Below are positions 12,863-21,238 of a stretch of 51,355 nucleotides of DNA, piece after piece (position 1 is the first letter of the stretch; the number at the start of each line of letters is the position of its first letter). The position numbers and the translations under genes are program-made. The notes below the pieces were generated by a model that saw nothing but the letters and a program-made list of their open reading frames with translations, was not told where the DNA came from and made no database searches. The DNA lies in IMG/VR virus record IMGVR_UViG_3300033145_002956, positions 1-51,355 of that record; one strand, 5' to 3'. The DNA is from a virus.

Positions 12863-14377
12863 ATGAAAATAAAAAAAATAGGAGCAATATTGGCAGGAGC
12901 TGTGATGATAGGTAGTGCGGTAGCTGCTGCTTGGGAACCAAGTGAAAACGTGGATTTTTTTATAAATCCTGATACAGGACAACCAAATGCTGTTATTGTA
13001 GTCGGTGCAAACGCTGCGGCTTCTGATGTAACGGCTGGTGCTTGGATTGCAGCACAGATAGGGAACATGGCTTTCAAAGAGGTAGAAGAGGAGATAGTAG
13101 GTAAATGGACTTGGGAAGGAGAAGGTGTAGGAGAGTTCGGAGCTAAATTCCTCATTCCTACAGATGATTTCCACGAACAATTAGATTCTTTGTACTGGAA
13201 AGATCTAGATGAGAACGAAGTATATTCTGAAGGGGATGTTCATGAGTGGATGTTACTGTGGCCGGGCTTGTTCGGGGCGGACTACAATTTGCAGATACTC
13301 CATGGGAACAACCCTGTAATGTACTGTGCTCACATACACGAGGGTGAGACTTTCAAGTTCTTAGGAAACTACTACTATCCAATAGAAATAAGTCCCGACC
13401 CAGATTTGTCAAGTTGGGGAATGACACAGGGGACTATACTCTGCGGAGATGTAGAAGAATATCCAGAGAGAACAATTTCTATAGGACCATACTATTTTGG
13501 AGACTATAAGGTAGTGTTCAAAGATATTTCTGTGTATGATCCTAGAAGAGTTTTGCTAACTATAGTAGATCCATCGGGAAAAGAACATTCAAGAATTGTA
13601 GAAGATGAAGGCAGTACAACTCTCTTTGATGATGAGGATAGACCTGTCTTTGTCTTGACTGTTAATGATATATTCTTGGGTGTGACTACCACCGAAGCTA
13701 AAATTCAGGTTACCACCTATGCTAACTACGGTGAAATAGAGTTTCCGAAGTACTGTCTCAGCGACGGGCTTGAATACTGGAATCTAAGTCTCTTCGATTG
13801 TGGACCCGAAGAAAATGGCTACAACATACATTTATGGTTTAGTGGATTCTTTGGGTACTATCCAGAATACTCTCCCTTGAATAGGACTATCAGCATACCA
13901 ACGTTCGATCTAACGAAGATAGAGAACTTCGACTATGTCTCCGGAAACTACATATCAGTCGATTTCGATGCAACCCCTCACTACAACGGAGAACTCATCT
14001 GGGATCTGAGCAAAGTTACTGTGACCCAGAAAACTGGTGACTTCACCAAGAAGTTGGTTCCCGTAGTAATAGACCCAACTCAGCTAGTAGTGAACGATGA
14101 CGAAGTAACAATTGCACACAAATTGAGTTACAACCTGATCTTAGTAGGTGGACCAGGGCTTGTACTTCAGCCAAATGGTGAAAAATTACCAGCGAACACA
14201 CTAACAAACGAAATTGTTGAAAATAATCTGTCAGCGGTAGACTGGTACACTGCTACTGGAGTATATGAGTATATTGAAGATGTGTACTCAGACAAAGATG
14301 TGATAATAGTAGCTGGCGCAGATAGGGTTGCTACCAAAAATGCAGTCATTGCTTTGCTGACTGATTTGAATGCATAA
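12863..14377 (+). CDS. S-layer protein of euryarchaeal type
   Basis: 504 aa. Signal peptide MKIKKIGAILAGAVMIGSAV, then NAVIVVGANAAASDVTAGAW, the hallmark N-terminal S-layer motif of methanococci and relatives. It ends with VIIVAGADRVATKNAVIALL, the matching C-terminal S-layer domain. The middle is beta-rich and shorter than in many host S-layer proteins. Codon choice differs from the neighbours (more AAC, GAC, TTC), suggesting high expression or recent capture from a host. A 97-base leader precedes it, in which CACCTT could pair with the AAGGTG ribosome site. Roles could be virion envelope coat, mimicry of the host surface, or replacement of the host lattice. Confidence 0.88.
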   Translation: MKIKKIGAILAGAVMIGSAVAAAWEPSENVDFFINPDTGQPNAVIVVGANAAASDVTAGAWIAAQIGNMAFKEVEEEIVGKWTWEGEGVGEFGAKFLIPTDDFHEQLDSLYWKDLDENEVYSEGDVHEWMLLWPGLFGADYNLQILHGNNPVMYCAHIHEGETFKFLGNYYYPIEISPDPDLSSWGMTQGTILCGDVEEYPERTISIGPYYFGDYKVVFKDISVYDPRRVLLTIVDPSGKEHSRIVEDEGSTTLFDDEDRPVFVLTVNDIFLGVTTTEAKIQVTTYANYGEIEFPKYCLSDGLEYWNLSLFDCGPEENGYNIHLWFSGFFGYYPEYSPLNRTISIPTFDLTKIENFDYVSGNYISVDFDATPHYNGELIWDLSKVTVTQKTGDFTKKLVPVVIDPTQLVVNDDEVTIAHKLSYNLILVGGPGLVLQPNGEKLPANTLTNEIVENNLSAVDWYTATGVYEYIEDVYSDKDVIIVAGADRVATKNAVIALLTDLNA

Positions 14378-14381
14378 ATTC

Positions 14382-14402
14382 TTTCCTTTTTTTTCTTTTT
14401 TT
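14382..14402 (+). terminator. T-tract after the S-layer gene
   Basis: TTTCCTTTTTTTTCTTTTTTT directly follows the S-layer stop, a strong archaeal termination signal fitting a highly expressed single-gene transcript. Confidence 0.6.
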
Positions 14403-14415
14403 AAGAGAGGAGAAA

Positions 14416-14511
14416 ATGGAAACAGAGAAATTTGATATTTTGCTTTTGGCGAGTGCTTTGATAGTTGTTACGGTAGCTTTTGCGATCATGGCGTATATTA
14501 TTTTGAAGTGA
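14416..14511 (+). CDS. Single-span membrane peptide, 31 aa
   Basis: ATG follows AGAGAGGAGAAA. The product is METEKFDI followed by one hydrophobic helix and a terminal Lys. One of many short single-span peptides in this genome, possibly virion membrane components. Confidence 0.55.
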   Translation: METEKFDILLLASALIVVTVAFAIMAYIILK

Positions 14512-14615
14512 TCTGGGCTCAAGTGCAGGGTGCTTTCATCATATCACCATTCCTCCTATGAAATGATTCTCCTGCTGAGAAACTCAGATTGCTTTCCTTT
14601 TTGGAGGTGAGAAAA

Positions 14616-14924
14616 TTGAAGAAGATTGAAGCAAAAAAGAATTCCATTTTGATAGCTGGGGAAGTAGAAATATATCCTGAAGCGATTTATGTGCATCGGG
14701 CGTTTGGAGTAGAAGAAAAAAGAGCAGGGGAAATAGGGAAGTGTGTTAGAGCTCTTCACATTATGGAGGGTTGTGAATCTCAGGTAATTTTGAAGTTGGC
14801 GGAGAAATTCGTATTGCCTAATGAGTTTCTTTTTGCAGTCTGGTTATGTGGATGGCATTATCAGAGGATGGAGATCAAGTCTCTCTTAGTGAAAGCTGGA
14901 GTGCCAGCAGATTTTTTGTGGTGA
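14616..14924 (+). CDS. Hypothetical protein, 102 aa
   Basis: TTG 14616 is chosen because GGAGGTGAG sits five bases upstream; the frame opens earlier but without a site. The product is soluble, mixed alpha/beta, ending LLVKAGVPADFLW. The tRNA begins two bases after its stop, so processing of this transcript probably releases the tRNA. Function unknown. Confidence 0.6.
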   Translation: MKKIEAKKNSILIAGEVEIYPEAIYVHRAFGVEEKRAGEIGKCVRALHIMEGCESQVILKLAEKFVLPNEFLFAVWLCGWHYQRMEIKSLLVKAGVPADFLW

Positions 14925-14925
14925 A

Positions 14926-15036
14926 TGCGGGGTAGAGAAGTCAGGAGTTCTCGCTGGGCTCATGAATCTCATCACCAGCTTCTTTTCTTCGGATTGGGCA
15001 ACCCAGAAACCGGTGGTTCAAATCCACCCCCCGCAA
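14926..15036 (+). tRNA. Initiator-type tRNA-Met (CAT) with intron
   Basis: Acceptor TGCGGGG pairs perfectly with CCCCGCA; T-arm is GGTGG-TTCAAAT-CCACC; D-arm is GAGA...TCTC with the GG pair. The anticodon stem is CTGGG/CCCAG, giving three consecutive G-C pairs (29-31:39-41), the initiator hallmark. The anticodon CAT is at 14961-14963. A 36-base intron (14965-15000) fits a bulge-helix-bulge: outer stem CTGGG/CCCAG, bulge TGA, helix CTCA/TGGG, bulge CAA. Splicing at TG|A and CA|A gives loop CTCATGA. CCA is not encoded. The first pair is T1-A72, where archaeal initiators have A1-T72. A one-base shift in splicing would give CTCATAA instead. Confidence 0.85.
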
Positions 15037-15150
15037 CTTATATTCTCTTTTCATTATATCCTCTTTTTTTATATTCCTTTTTTCCTCTGATTTAGAAGAG
15101 AGAATATCTTTTTTTTATATATCTTTTTTGATATATACGCTACAAAAATT
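15037..15150 (+). terminator. T-rich spacer after the tRNA
   Basis: Contains runs TTTTTTT, TTTTTT and TTTTTTTT and a 9-bp inverted repeat (ATATTCTCT ... AGAGAATAT). It probably ends the tRNA transcript and separates it from the virion operon. No gene seen. Confidence 0.5.
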
Positions 15151-15163
15151 ATTTAAGTATATA
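15141..15163 (+). promoter_or_regulatory. Promoter of the virion operon, leaderless
   Basis: TACAAAAATTATTTAAGTATATA places a TATA element 17-29 bp before ATG 15180. There is no ribosome site before that ATG, so the mRNA likely begins at or near the start codon. Confidence 0.65.
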
Positions 15164-15179
15164 TGTTTTAGAGATAAGC

Positions 15180-16379
15180 ATGGCTACAGATATAGCAAAG
15201 TTAGCACCGTCTCTTCCTACGAAGAAAATGAAAGAGGCATTGCCTAAAGTTAGTTATGATATTAAGGATGCGATGCAGGCTGAGAGGAAAAGGTTGGGGT
15301 TGAGTTGGGAGGATTACTTCAGGATGAAGGTGGGTAAGAGTTCTCCATCGACTCCATCAACACCGTCTCAGACTAATGAGATTTCTAGTTTGCATCCTGA
15401 TCTCAATGTTGCTGGTGTTCCTGTTTCTCCTTTACTTCTATCGCAGGAGACTAAAGAGGAGTTTACAAAGGAGTATTATGAGATGTTGAAGGATCAGATA
15501 GGTCTTCGTAGGAAACAGATTCAGGAGGAGATAGAGGAGCAATTTGGAAGTGAAGGTGGAAGTATGTCGAAAGCACTTGAGAAGGTTATAGAATACCAAG
15601 CTTTGTCAAAAGCTTTGGAAAGTATGGGTAAGAGTGAGAAAAGTAAGGAAGGTGATAAAAAAATGGATGCGTCAGATATGATGTTATTGATGATGCTGAT
15701 GAACAATCAGCAGCGAACACCGCCACAACAGCAGCAGACTATGGACCCGATGACTATGATGATGTTTATGCAGATGATGCAAAAAGAGCCGCCAAAGGAG
15801 GACGATAAAATGTCGAATTTTCTAATGCAGTACATGCAAAATGAAATCTCGGGGCAGCGGGAGGCGAACAAGCAGCTTCTTGCGGAAATGATGCAACAGA
15901 AGAGAGAAGAAAAATTAGCTAGTGATCAGAAAATGCTTTTGGATCAACAGGCACAGATTTTTCAGGCTTTTAAAGATGAGGTTGCTCAGCAGTTTGCGAA
16001 CTTTACGCAACAGCAACAGCAACAGTTAGAGCTTGTTAGAAGGCAGAATGATCTGGAAGAGAGTTTGAGGAAAACTTTGAGTATAATTGATCAGATCAAG
16101 GAATTTGAGGAACATGCTAAGGAGATAGGTATCTCTAAGGGGCTCTCCTCAGAGGAGTCTCAGAAAGCGGTTGCTGAGGCGACAGCTGGGAGAAATGATC
16201 TTCTTCTAAATATCATTCAGAAGGGTCTAGAGTATATATCAAAGCAGACTGCTTCAAAGCCTGTTCCTACGCCAGTGCCACCGGTGGCTCAGTCTTCGCC
16301 GACTCCGCCGCCTCCGAAACCGGAGGTGGAGGCAAAGCCCCCGCCGCCTATTAAATTTATAGAAAAGAAGAAGGAATGA
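15180..16379 (+). CDS. Coiled-coil, Met/Gln-rich structural protein, 399 aa
   Basis: Long heptad-like helical regions, Met-rich tracts (MMLLMMLMNNQQ, MTMMMFMQMMQK), Gln tracts and a Pro-rich C-terminus (PTPPPPKPEVEAKPPPP). Such composition suits a scaffold, stalk or internal virion protein. It is first in the virion operon and translated leaderless. No enzymatic motif. The stop overlaps the next ATG. Confidence 0.65.
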   Translation: MATDIAKLAPSLPTKKMKEALPKVSYDIKDAMQAERKRLGLSWEDYFRMKVGKSSPSTPSTPSQTNEISSLHPDLNVAGVPVSPLLLSQETKEEFTKEYYEMLKDQIGLRRKQIQEEIEEQFGSEGGSMSKALEKVIEYQALSKALESMGKSEKSKEGDKKMDASDMMLLMMLMNNQQRTPPQQQQTMDPMTMMMFMQMMQKEPPKEDDKMSNFLMQYMQNEISGQREANKQLLAEMMQQKREEKLASDQKMLLDQQAQIFQAFKDEVAQQFANFTQQQQQQLELVRRQNDLEESLRKTLSIIDQIKEFEEHAKEIGISKGLSSEESQKAVAEATAGRNDLLLNIIQKGLEYISKQTASKPVPTPVPPVAQSSPTPPPPKPEVEAKPPPPIKFIEKKKE

Positions 16380-16660
16380 GTATGAAGATACCTAGAGAGT
16401 TGGCTAAGTTCATACTGCCAGATATAAAGGTAGATGTCTTTGCTTTGAAAAAAGAGATAGATGGGGGAATGACTCCTCAAGATTTTGTCTATCGCTGGTT
16501 TTCTAAAGGTGGTATTATACAGGGGCAGACTAGGGCTATTATGGTGTCTAATAATTCTTTCTTTCGCTTTTTAGCTTCTGAGAAGGGTAAGAAGTGGATT
16601 AGAGATAATCTTGATGGTTTGTTGGATTATCTTTATGAGCTTGCGAAGAAAGATACCTGA
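16376..16660 (+). CDS. Hypothetical protein, 94 aa
   Basis: The start overlaps the preceding stop. Soluble and helical, with KEIDGGMTPQDFVYRWFSKG and a C-terminal helix. It probably acts with the coiled-coil protein. A weak AT-rich stem (16663-16682) follows its stop. Not recognised. Confidence 0.58.
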   Translation: MSMKIPRELAKFILPDIKVDVFALKKEIDGGMTPQDFVYRWFSKGGIIQGQTRAIMVSNNSFFRFLASEKGKKWIRDNLDGLLDYLYELAKKDT

Positions 16661-16700
16661 AGATAGATATTCTATTATCTATATCCTCCTATAAAAAGCA

Positions 16701-16716
16701 GAAAGCTATTTAAATG
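16701..16716 (+). promoter_or_regulatory. Promoter of the 16.7 kb gene, leaderless
   Basis: GAAAGC followed by TATTTAAATG, centred about 27 bp before ATG 16739, with no ribosome site between. Good BRE/TATA match. Confidence 0.72.
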
Positions 16717-16738
16717 ACTACTGCTATATATACTTAGT

Positions 16739-17587
16739 ATGACAGACGAAGAACCTGAAGTGCTAACTGTTGATGGATGGGAAGAAGTCTATCCTGGTAT
16801 GTTTTGGAGTGATGAGGACAAAGCTCACCTTCGGGTGAAATATGGTGATGACAGGTATAAAGTGGAAGTCAAGCCTGAGGATTCTGACGTTTGGGAAGAA
16901 GTTGATTCTGCGGATACTTTGGTTAATGCTTACAAAAAGGCTGAGAAATATATGAAAACTCATTCTCCTCCTAAAGAGTCTAAGTTTGTTATGGAAAAGA
17001 ATGGAAGGAAGTATATCTGGCATCCTTTTGAGGGTAGATGGATAGATATTGCTCTCTTTGAAGATTTTCATGAAGCGTACAAGGCTGGGAAGATTAAGAA
17101 TGCTTTAGATGCTTTAGAATGGTTTAGTAAGAAAGAGAAGGAGGTGTCTCCAACTGAGAAGTTCAAAGGCATTCACAAGGAGCTGACTGATAAACTGATT
17201 GATTTCTTTGAGTCTTCTGAAGGTAAGAGAGTTGTGGAGAAGTATGAGAAGGAACATCTTGATTCTCTTAAACGCTTGGTGGAGACTGAAGTTGAAGAGT
17301 ACAAAAAGTGGTATGCGATATATAAGTATCTTCCAGAGATTCGTGGGGATGTGAATCTTCAGAAGAAAGTTTTTGGTAAGGAGCTCTCTAAAGATGAGCT
17401 TGCAGAGTTAGAAGTTTTGATTGGTGATAGTATCAAGAGAAAAGAGGAAAGTGCTGAATTAATGCAGAGTGACTTTGTGAGATATGCTCCTCTCAAAGAA
17501 CTTGGCTGGGAAGCTCATCATCATTCTTTAGTTCCTATTGCTCTTGGTATTGGAATCCTTTACATTCTGAAGCGTTACTATGAGTAG
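16739..17587 (+). CDS. Virion-associated protein with C-terminal membrane anchor, 282 aa
   Basis: Acidic N-terminal half with two Trp-rich beta segments (WEEVYPGMFWSDEDK, KYIWHPFEGRWID), then long charged helices. A C-terminal hydrophobic helix SLVPIALGIGILYILKRYY follows HHH. The tail anchor suggests insertion into a virion or cell membrane with the bulk facing one side. Leaderless start. Function unknown. Confidence 0.6.
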   Translation: MTDEEPEVLTVDGWEEVYPGMFWSDEDKAHLRVKYGDDRYKVEVKPEDSDVWEEVDSADTLVNAYKKAEKYMKTHSPPKESKFVMEKNGRKYIWHPFEGRWIDIALFEDFHEAYKAGKIKNALDALEWFSKKEKEVSPTEKFKGIHKELTDKLIDFFESSEGKRVVEKYEKEHLDSLKRLVETEVEEYKKWYAIYKYLPEIRGDVNLQKKVFGKELSKDELAELEVLIGDSIKRKEESAELMQSDFVRYAPLKELGWEAHHHSLVPIALGIGILYILKRYYE

Positions 17588-17595
17588 GTGGCGTG

Positions 17596-17967
17596 ATGTT
17601 TATTGATCGTCTCACTACTGATGTATATGACATTCTGACTATAGATGTTTCTGTCGTACATGATAGGGTGGATTTGGATATCTTAGGGTTGGATTATAGT
17701 AGATATGGATATATCCTTTTTATAGATGAGATCGATGCTCCTGCCCTTCTTTCGCATTATTATCTCCGTATAAATGATATTAATGCTGATCCGATTGATT
17801 TTGTTGCTTCTGGTGGATTTGGTTACCACTATATTCATAGGGCATATTTTACCAATACTGAAACGACTGCTGGAGATGTGGTTCTTGAGATAGGGGGTGT
17901 TTCCAAAGCACTTCTGGAAGAAGATACTATGATCTTGGAGGGGTTTAGGAAACTTTTAAAAATGTAA
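17596..17967 (+). CDS. Virion-type protein, paralogue of the 45.2 kb gene
   Basis: 123 aa. DVYDILTIDVSVVHDRVDLD and AYFTNTETTAGDVVLEIGG match the protein at 45193-45495 along nearly its full length, so the genome carries two diverged copies. Beta-rich, typical of small fibre or capsid-decoration proteins. ATG 17596 follows GTAGGTGG. The promoter of the next small gene overlaps its 3' end. Confidence 0.6.
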   Translation: MFIDRLTTDVYDILTIDVSVVHDRVDLDILGLDYSRYGYILFIDEIDAPALLSHYYLRINDINADPIDFVASGGFGYHYIHRAYFTNTETTAGDVVLEIGGVSKALLEEDTMILEGFRKLLKM

Positions 17968-17983
17968 CTCTCCTATTCTTGTT

Positions 17984-18079
17984 ATGGTTAAAAAGAAAGA
18001 GCTTACTCGTCTTGAAGTCTTGGAAAGATTGAAGCAGAGTGCTGAGCGTAGAAAGGAAATAATGGAGAATCTGAAGTGA
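17984..18079 (+). CDS. Small charged helical protein, 31 aa
   Basis: A TATA-like AAACTTTTAAAAATG lies about 25 bp upstream of the ATG, fitting a leaderless start. The product MVKKKELTRLEVLERLKQSA... is one amphipathic helix. The next gene starts four bases after its stop. Confidence 0.45.
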   Translation: MVKKKELTRLEVLERLKQSAERRKEIMENLK

Positions 18080-18083
18080 TCCG

Positions 18084-18896
18084 ATGCCTGAAAAATCACC
18101 CCCAGGAATCCGAAAGTGGTTGGAAAAATTGGCAGTAAAGCACGCTGTAGATATAGATATTGGCGAGTTTAGGGATCACATGGACTCTTCTGTTTCTGCT
18201 AGTGAAAATTGGGATAAGGCAAAGAAGTATCTTTATGAAAGGTATGGGATTGTGTGCGGTGCTGATGAGGAGCGGATGAGAAGGGCGATCATAGAGTCTG
18301 CTGAGGATGAGGAAAAAAAGTATGTTCAGGATTTTATTGCACAGTATAAAGATATTTACCCTGATTTATTTGAGAAGTATGGAAGTGGTGAGTTTACAGA
18401 GGAGGAAGTGGATAGAGATATTGAGTTAGAGCGTGAGATATTAAGGGGGAAGGTTAAGAGTCTTGAAGCACAGCTTGAAGCTGAAAGGAAAAAGGCCGTT
18501 CCTCCTGAAGAAGTTGCTTTGAGAGTTGTAAAGGAGACTGTGAAGGAGGAGATGGAGAGAGCTAAAGAGCTTGAAGAGAAAAGGATGAAGGAGCTTTCTG
18601 ATGCTTTGGCTCATGCTCTTAGGGAGCTATCTGAGGGTGTAGATCGTAGGCTTAAGGGTATAGAAAAGAAGATAAAGAAAGAGGCTCCTGTTCCGTCTGA
18701 GACTGTTGTTATTGCTCCCCAGATACCTGTTGTTAATACTGAGGATGTTGTAAAGGTGGATGATGAATGCATTGCGAGAGAGATGAGGGCTATCTTTAAA
18801 GAGAGATATGGTAGAGATCTGGATGAATGGAGAAATGAAATTCGCTTCTTGAAGGGAAAAGATAAAGAGAAAGCAGATAATGTTGAGTATTTATGA
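18084..18896 (+). CDS. Long coiled-coil protein, 270 aa
   Basis: Globular N-terminus (residues 1-110) followed by an extended charged coiled coil (about 110-205) and a C-terminal globular end (ECIAREMRAIFKERYGRDLDEW). Could be a scaffold or spike-assembly protein. It overlaps the next start by 17 bases. Confidence 0.6.
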   Translation: MPEKSPPGIRKWLEKLAVKHAVDIDIGEFRDHMDSSVSASENWDKAKKYLYERYGIVCGADEERMRRAIIESAEDEEKKYVQDFIAQYKDIYPDLFEKYGSGEFTEEEVDRDIELEREILRGKVKSLEAQLEAERKKAVPPEEVALRVVKETVKEEMERAKELEEKRMKELSDALAHALRELSEGVDRRLKGIEKKIKKEAPVPSETVVIAPQIPVVNTEDVVKVDDECIAREMRAIFKERYGRDLDEWRNEIRFLKGKDKEKADNVEYL

Positions 18897-19233
18897 TCTT
18901 GCTGTGGAAAATTGTAGGGCTGCTAAAAAGGAGTATCCTAAGATGAATCCTCAGCTTCGTGGTGCATTATCTCAGTTGATGTATTTTGATGAGAAAAAAA
19001 ATACTTGGGCTTATGTTTTTCCCCAAACGGAAGCGTATTGGAATCCGATTCTTCGGGCTGAGCATTTTCCGAAGTGTATGACTCCTGACTTTATTTTATA
19101 TAAGGCTATAAGGGAAGGGAAGATAGATCGTAGTGATTGTCTCGATGCTGGTATTCCTGACTGGAAGATAAATGCTATGCTCCGAGAGGGAAGGAAAGTT
19201 GCTGAGAAGTATGGGTTTGGTGAGCTACTATGA
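18880..19233 (+). CDS. Hypothetical protein, 117 aa
   Basis: Soluble, with YVFPQTEAYWNPILRAEHFPK and a helical C-terminus (INAMLREGRKVAEKYG). It overlaps both neighbours, so it belongs to the virion operon. Not recognised. Confidence 0.55.
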   Translation: MLSIYDLAVENCRAAKKEYPKMNPQLRGALSQLMYFDEKKNTWAYVFPQTEAYWNPILRAEHFPKCMTPDFILYKAIREGKIDRSDCLDAGIPDWKINAMLREGRKVAEKYGFGELL

Positions 19234-20831
19234 CTACTCGTGCTTGGGAGCAGGATAGGCCTTTTACAAAGGAGCAGGTGGATGCTTTCAATAGATATAC
19301 TCATTATCCTGTTGACATAAATAGAGAGTTTGAGAGTACTGTAAGGCAGAAGGAGAGGGAGATATGGGATAAGCTCTCTCGAGCTGGTAAGGAGGAGATG
19401 TCGGATGAGGTACAGGAGGCTTACCAGCGTTACCGAAAGGCGTTGTATGATTATTACTTAACTGAGAGTGGTATTCGATCTTATGCTCCTCCCTGGACAG
19501 TTGTTGGAAGGGCTAAGTATCCTACGGGTCGTGTGGAGAAAGCGGCAGCGAGAAGTAGGGCAAATTTGGAGAAGGTAGAGAAAGCAGAGAAGAGATTGGA
19601 TAGTGCAATAAAAAGACAGTTGAGTCAGGTTATCTATGCGAGTGATCCAGAGGCCATAAAGAAGTATAAGGAAAAGTTAAAGAAGCTTGAGGAAACTCAT
19701 GCGTTGGAGAAAAAAATTAACGATTATTTTAAGAGGACTGGGAAGTTGCCAGAAGATATACCTGATTATCTTCGAGAGAAAGCACTTTCTAATTTGAAGT
19801 TTTCTTACGAAAAGCGCCCTTTTCCTTCTTATGAGTTGTCTAGCAACACCGCAGAGATGCGTAGGATAAAAAAGAAGATAGAGGAAATTTCGAAATTGAG
19901 AGCAGTGCCTACGACAGAGAAGGTTATAGGCGATGTTAAAATTGTGGAGAATGTGGAGTTAAATCGTGTACAGATATTCTTTCCCGAAAAGCCTCCTGAG
20001 GAGATAAGAACCTACATGAAGCAAAATGGCTTCAGATGGTCTCCTCGAAACAAGTGCTGGCAGAGGCAGAGGTCTAATAGAGCAACTTATCTCGCAGAGG
20101 AGATCGTTAATAAGTATGTGGATCTTCTTGGGGGGATTGTACCTACAAAAGGGAAGATTGTTCCAGCGTTTGGTTTAGAGATGAAGCCAACTACACATCA
20201 TCAAAAGCAAATAGCTCTAAATATGTTTCTTGAAAGGGTTAAAGCGGGTGAAATTAAGGGATGGACTGGAGAGTTGTATCTTGTAGGTTCTTTTCTTGAG
20301 GGGAGAGATACTGAATACAGTGATGTAGATATAGTTATGCAGACAGTAGGTTATTTTTCTCCTGATATGGCTTCTGATCTATTCAATATACAAAAAGATA
20401 TATTACAAGATAGAGGTGTTTTTATAGATGTTTTACATAAGTTTCCTGAAGAGCCATACAAGTTGCTTCTGAAGGTTGAAAAGAAGCCTGAAGCTACCGC
20501 CACTTTTGTTGCTGGTGTGATTCCTCCTGAGCTTACGCCTGCTGAGGCCATAAAAGCAAAAAAGCAGAAGGTTTTAGCTGAGATTCCTATTGAAGAAAGG
20601 CAGAGGAGGGAGGCTGAGAGGAAGCATAGAGAGTTAAAGAGGAAGGAAGCTGAGGAAAGAAAGAAGAGATATGAGGCTATTCTGGAGGGTAAAAAGAAGC
20701 CACAGGAGTATTTGGATGCCTATATTGGACAGACAAAATTGGATAAATATGTTAAAGTCATTATTTTTGTTGGTGTTGGGGCGATTACTCTGAGATTTCT
20801 GGAGCAGGTTTTGGGGAGGGAACGACTTTAA
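19230..20831 (+). CDS. Polyvalent protein with nucleotidyltransferase domain, 533 aa
   Basis: Helical N-terminal third, then VELNRVQIFFPEKPPEEIR...GFRWSPRNKCWQRQ (about residues 245-280), a module known from large polyvalent phage proteins. Next comes a minimal nucleotidyltransferase LYLVGSFLEGRDTEYSDVDI (GS...DxD at about 350-370), then a charged region and a C-terminal hydrophobic helix. Polyvalent proteins are often packaged and injected to counter host defences. The transferase could nucleotidylate a host target. The 3' end overlaps a minus-strand gene by 47 bases. Confidence 0.68.
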   Translation: MTTRAWEQDRPFTKEQVDAFNRYTHYPVDINREFESTVRQKEREIWDKLSRAGKEEMSDEVQEAYQRYRKALYDYYLTESGIRSYAPPWTVVGRAKYPTGRVEKAAARSRANLEKVEKAEKRLDSAIKRQLSQVIYASDPEAIKKYKEKLKKLEETHALEKKINDYFKRTGKLPEDIPDYLREKALSNLKFSYEKRPFPSYELSSNTAEMRRIKKKIEEISKLRAVPTTEKVIGDVKIVENVELNRVQIFFPEKPPEEIRTYMKQNGFRWSPRNKCWQRQRSNRATYLAEEIVNKYVDLLGGIVPTKGKIVPAFGLEMKPTTHHQKQIALNMFLERVKAGEIKGWTGELYLVGSFLEGRDTEYSDVDIVMQTVGYFSPDMASDLFNIQKDILQDRGVFIDVLHKFPEEPYKLLLKVEKKPEATATFVAGVIPPELTPAEAIKAKKQKVLAEIPIEERQRREAERKHRELKRKEAEERKKRYEAILEGKKKPQEYLDAYIGQTKLDKYVKVIIFVGVGAITLRFLEQVLGRERL

Positions 20832-21141
20832 TTTTGTATGGCAGTTTAAGCTTTGTAATACCTTTTTTTTGCATTTCTTTTATTATTTGATACGCTTGTT
20901 CTTCTGTTACTTCTATTACTTTGTGTTCCTTTTCTTTAGATATTGTTTCATAGAACTCTTTTACTGCTTCTGCTGCGGGGGGTAGGGTTCCTTCTTTCTT
21001 CTTTCCTACTATGCTATGTGCGGCTTCGCTAAATTGTATGAGTGTTTTGAGTCTCTTCTTGCTTGAGGCTTCGATGCTTCGGTCTACTTTCTTCCTTAGT
21101 CTTGGTATTCCCTCTCGTATATATATTTCATATTCTTCCAT
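20785..21141 (-). CDS. Minus-strand protein related to the 21.24 kb protein, 118 aa
   Basis: ATG 21141 has TTATATGT centred about 27 bp upstream, so a leaderless start fits; an in-frame ATG at 21168 lacks this. The segment QFSEAAHSIVG...GTLPPAAEAVKE aligns with AFAEAAHSARGGTLEDVVLAVKK of the divergently placed gene at 21239, so they are probably homologous. It is the only minus-strand gene in the first 37 kb. Role unknown, perhaps regulatory or a structural variant. Confidence 0.58.
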   Translation of the reverse strand: MEEYEIYIREGIPRLRKKVDRSIEASSKKRLKTLIQFSEAAHSIVGKKKEGTLPPAAEAVKEFYETISKEKEHKVIEVTEEQAYQIIKEMQKKGITKLKLPYKIKVVPSPKPAPEISE

Positions 21142-21238
21142 GTTTAAACTATTTAAAGGAGTGTACATATAATGAGTGTGGGATCGGGCACGCAGATCGA
21201 TAGAGTTGTCTGGTTACTAAAAAGTTAGGTGATGTAAA

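Noticed and set aside
12805-13180. Minus-strand frames opposite the start of the S-layer gene
   Set aside because: They are shadows of the S-layer coding frame, with Ser/Thr/Ile/Pro-rich translations.
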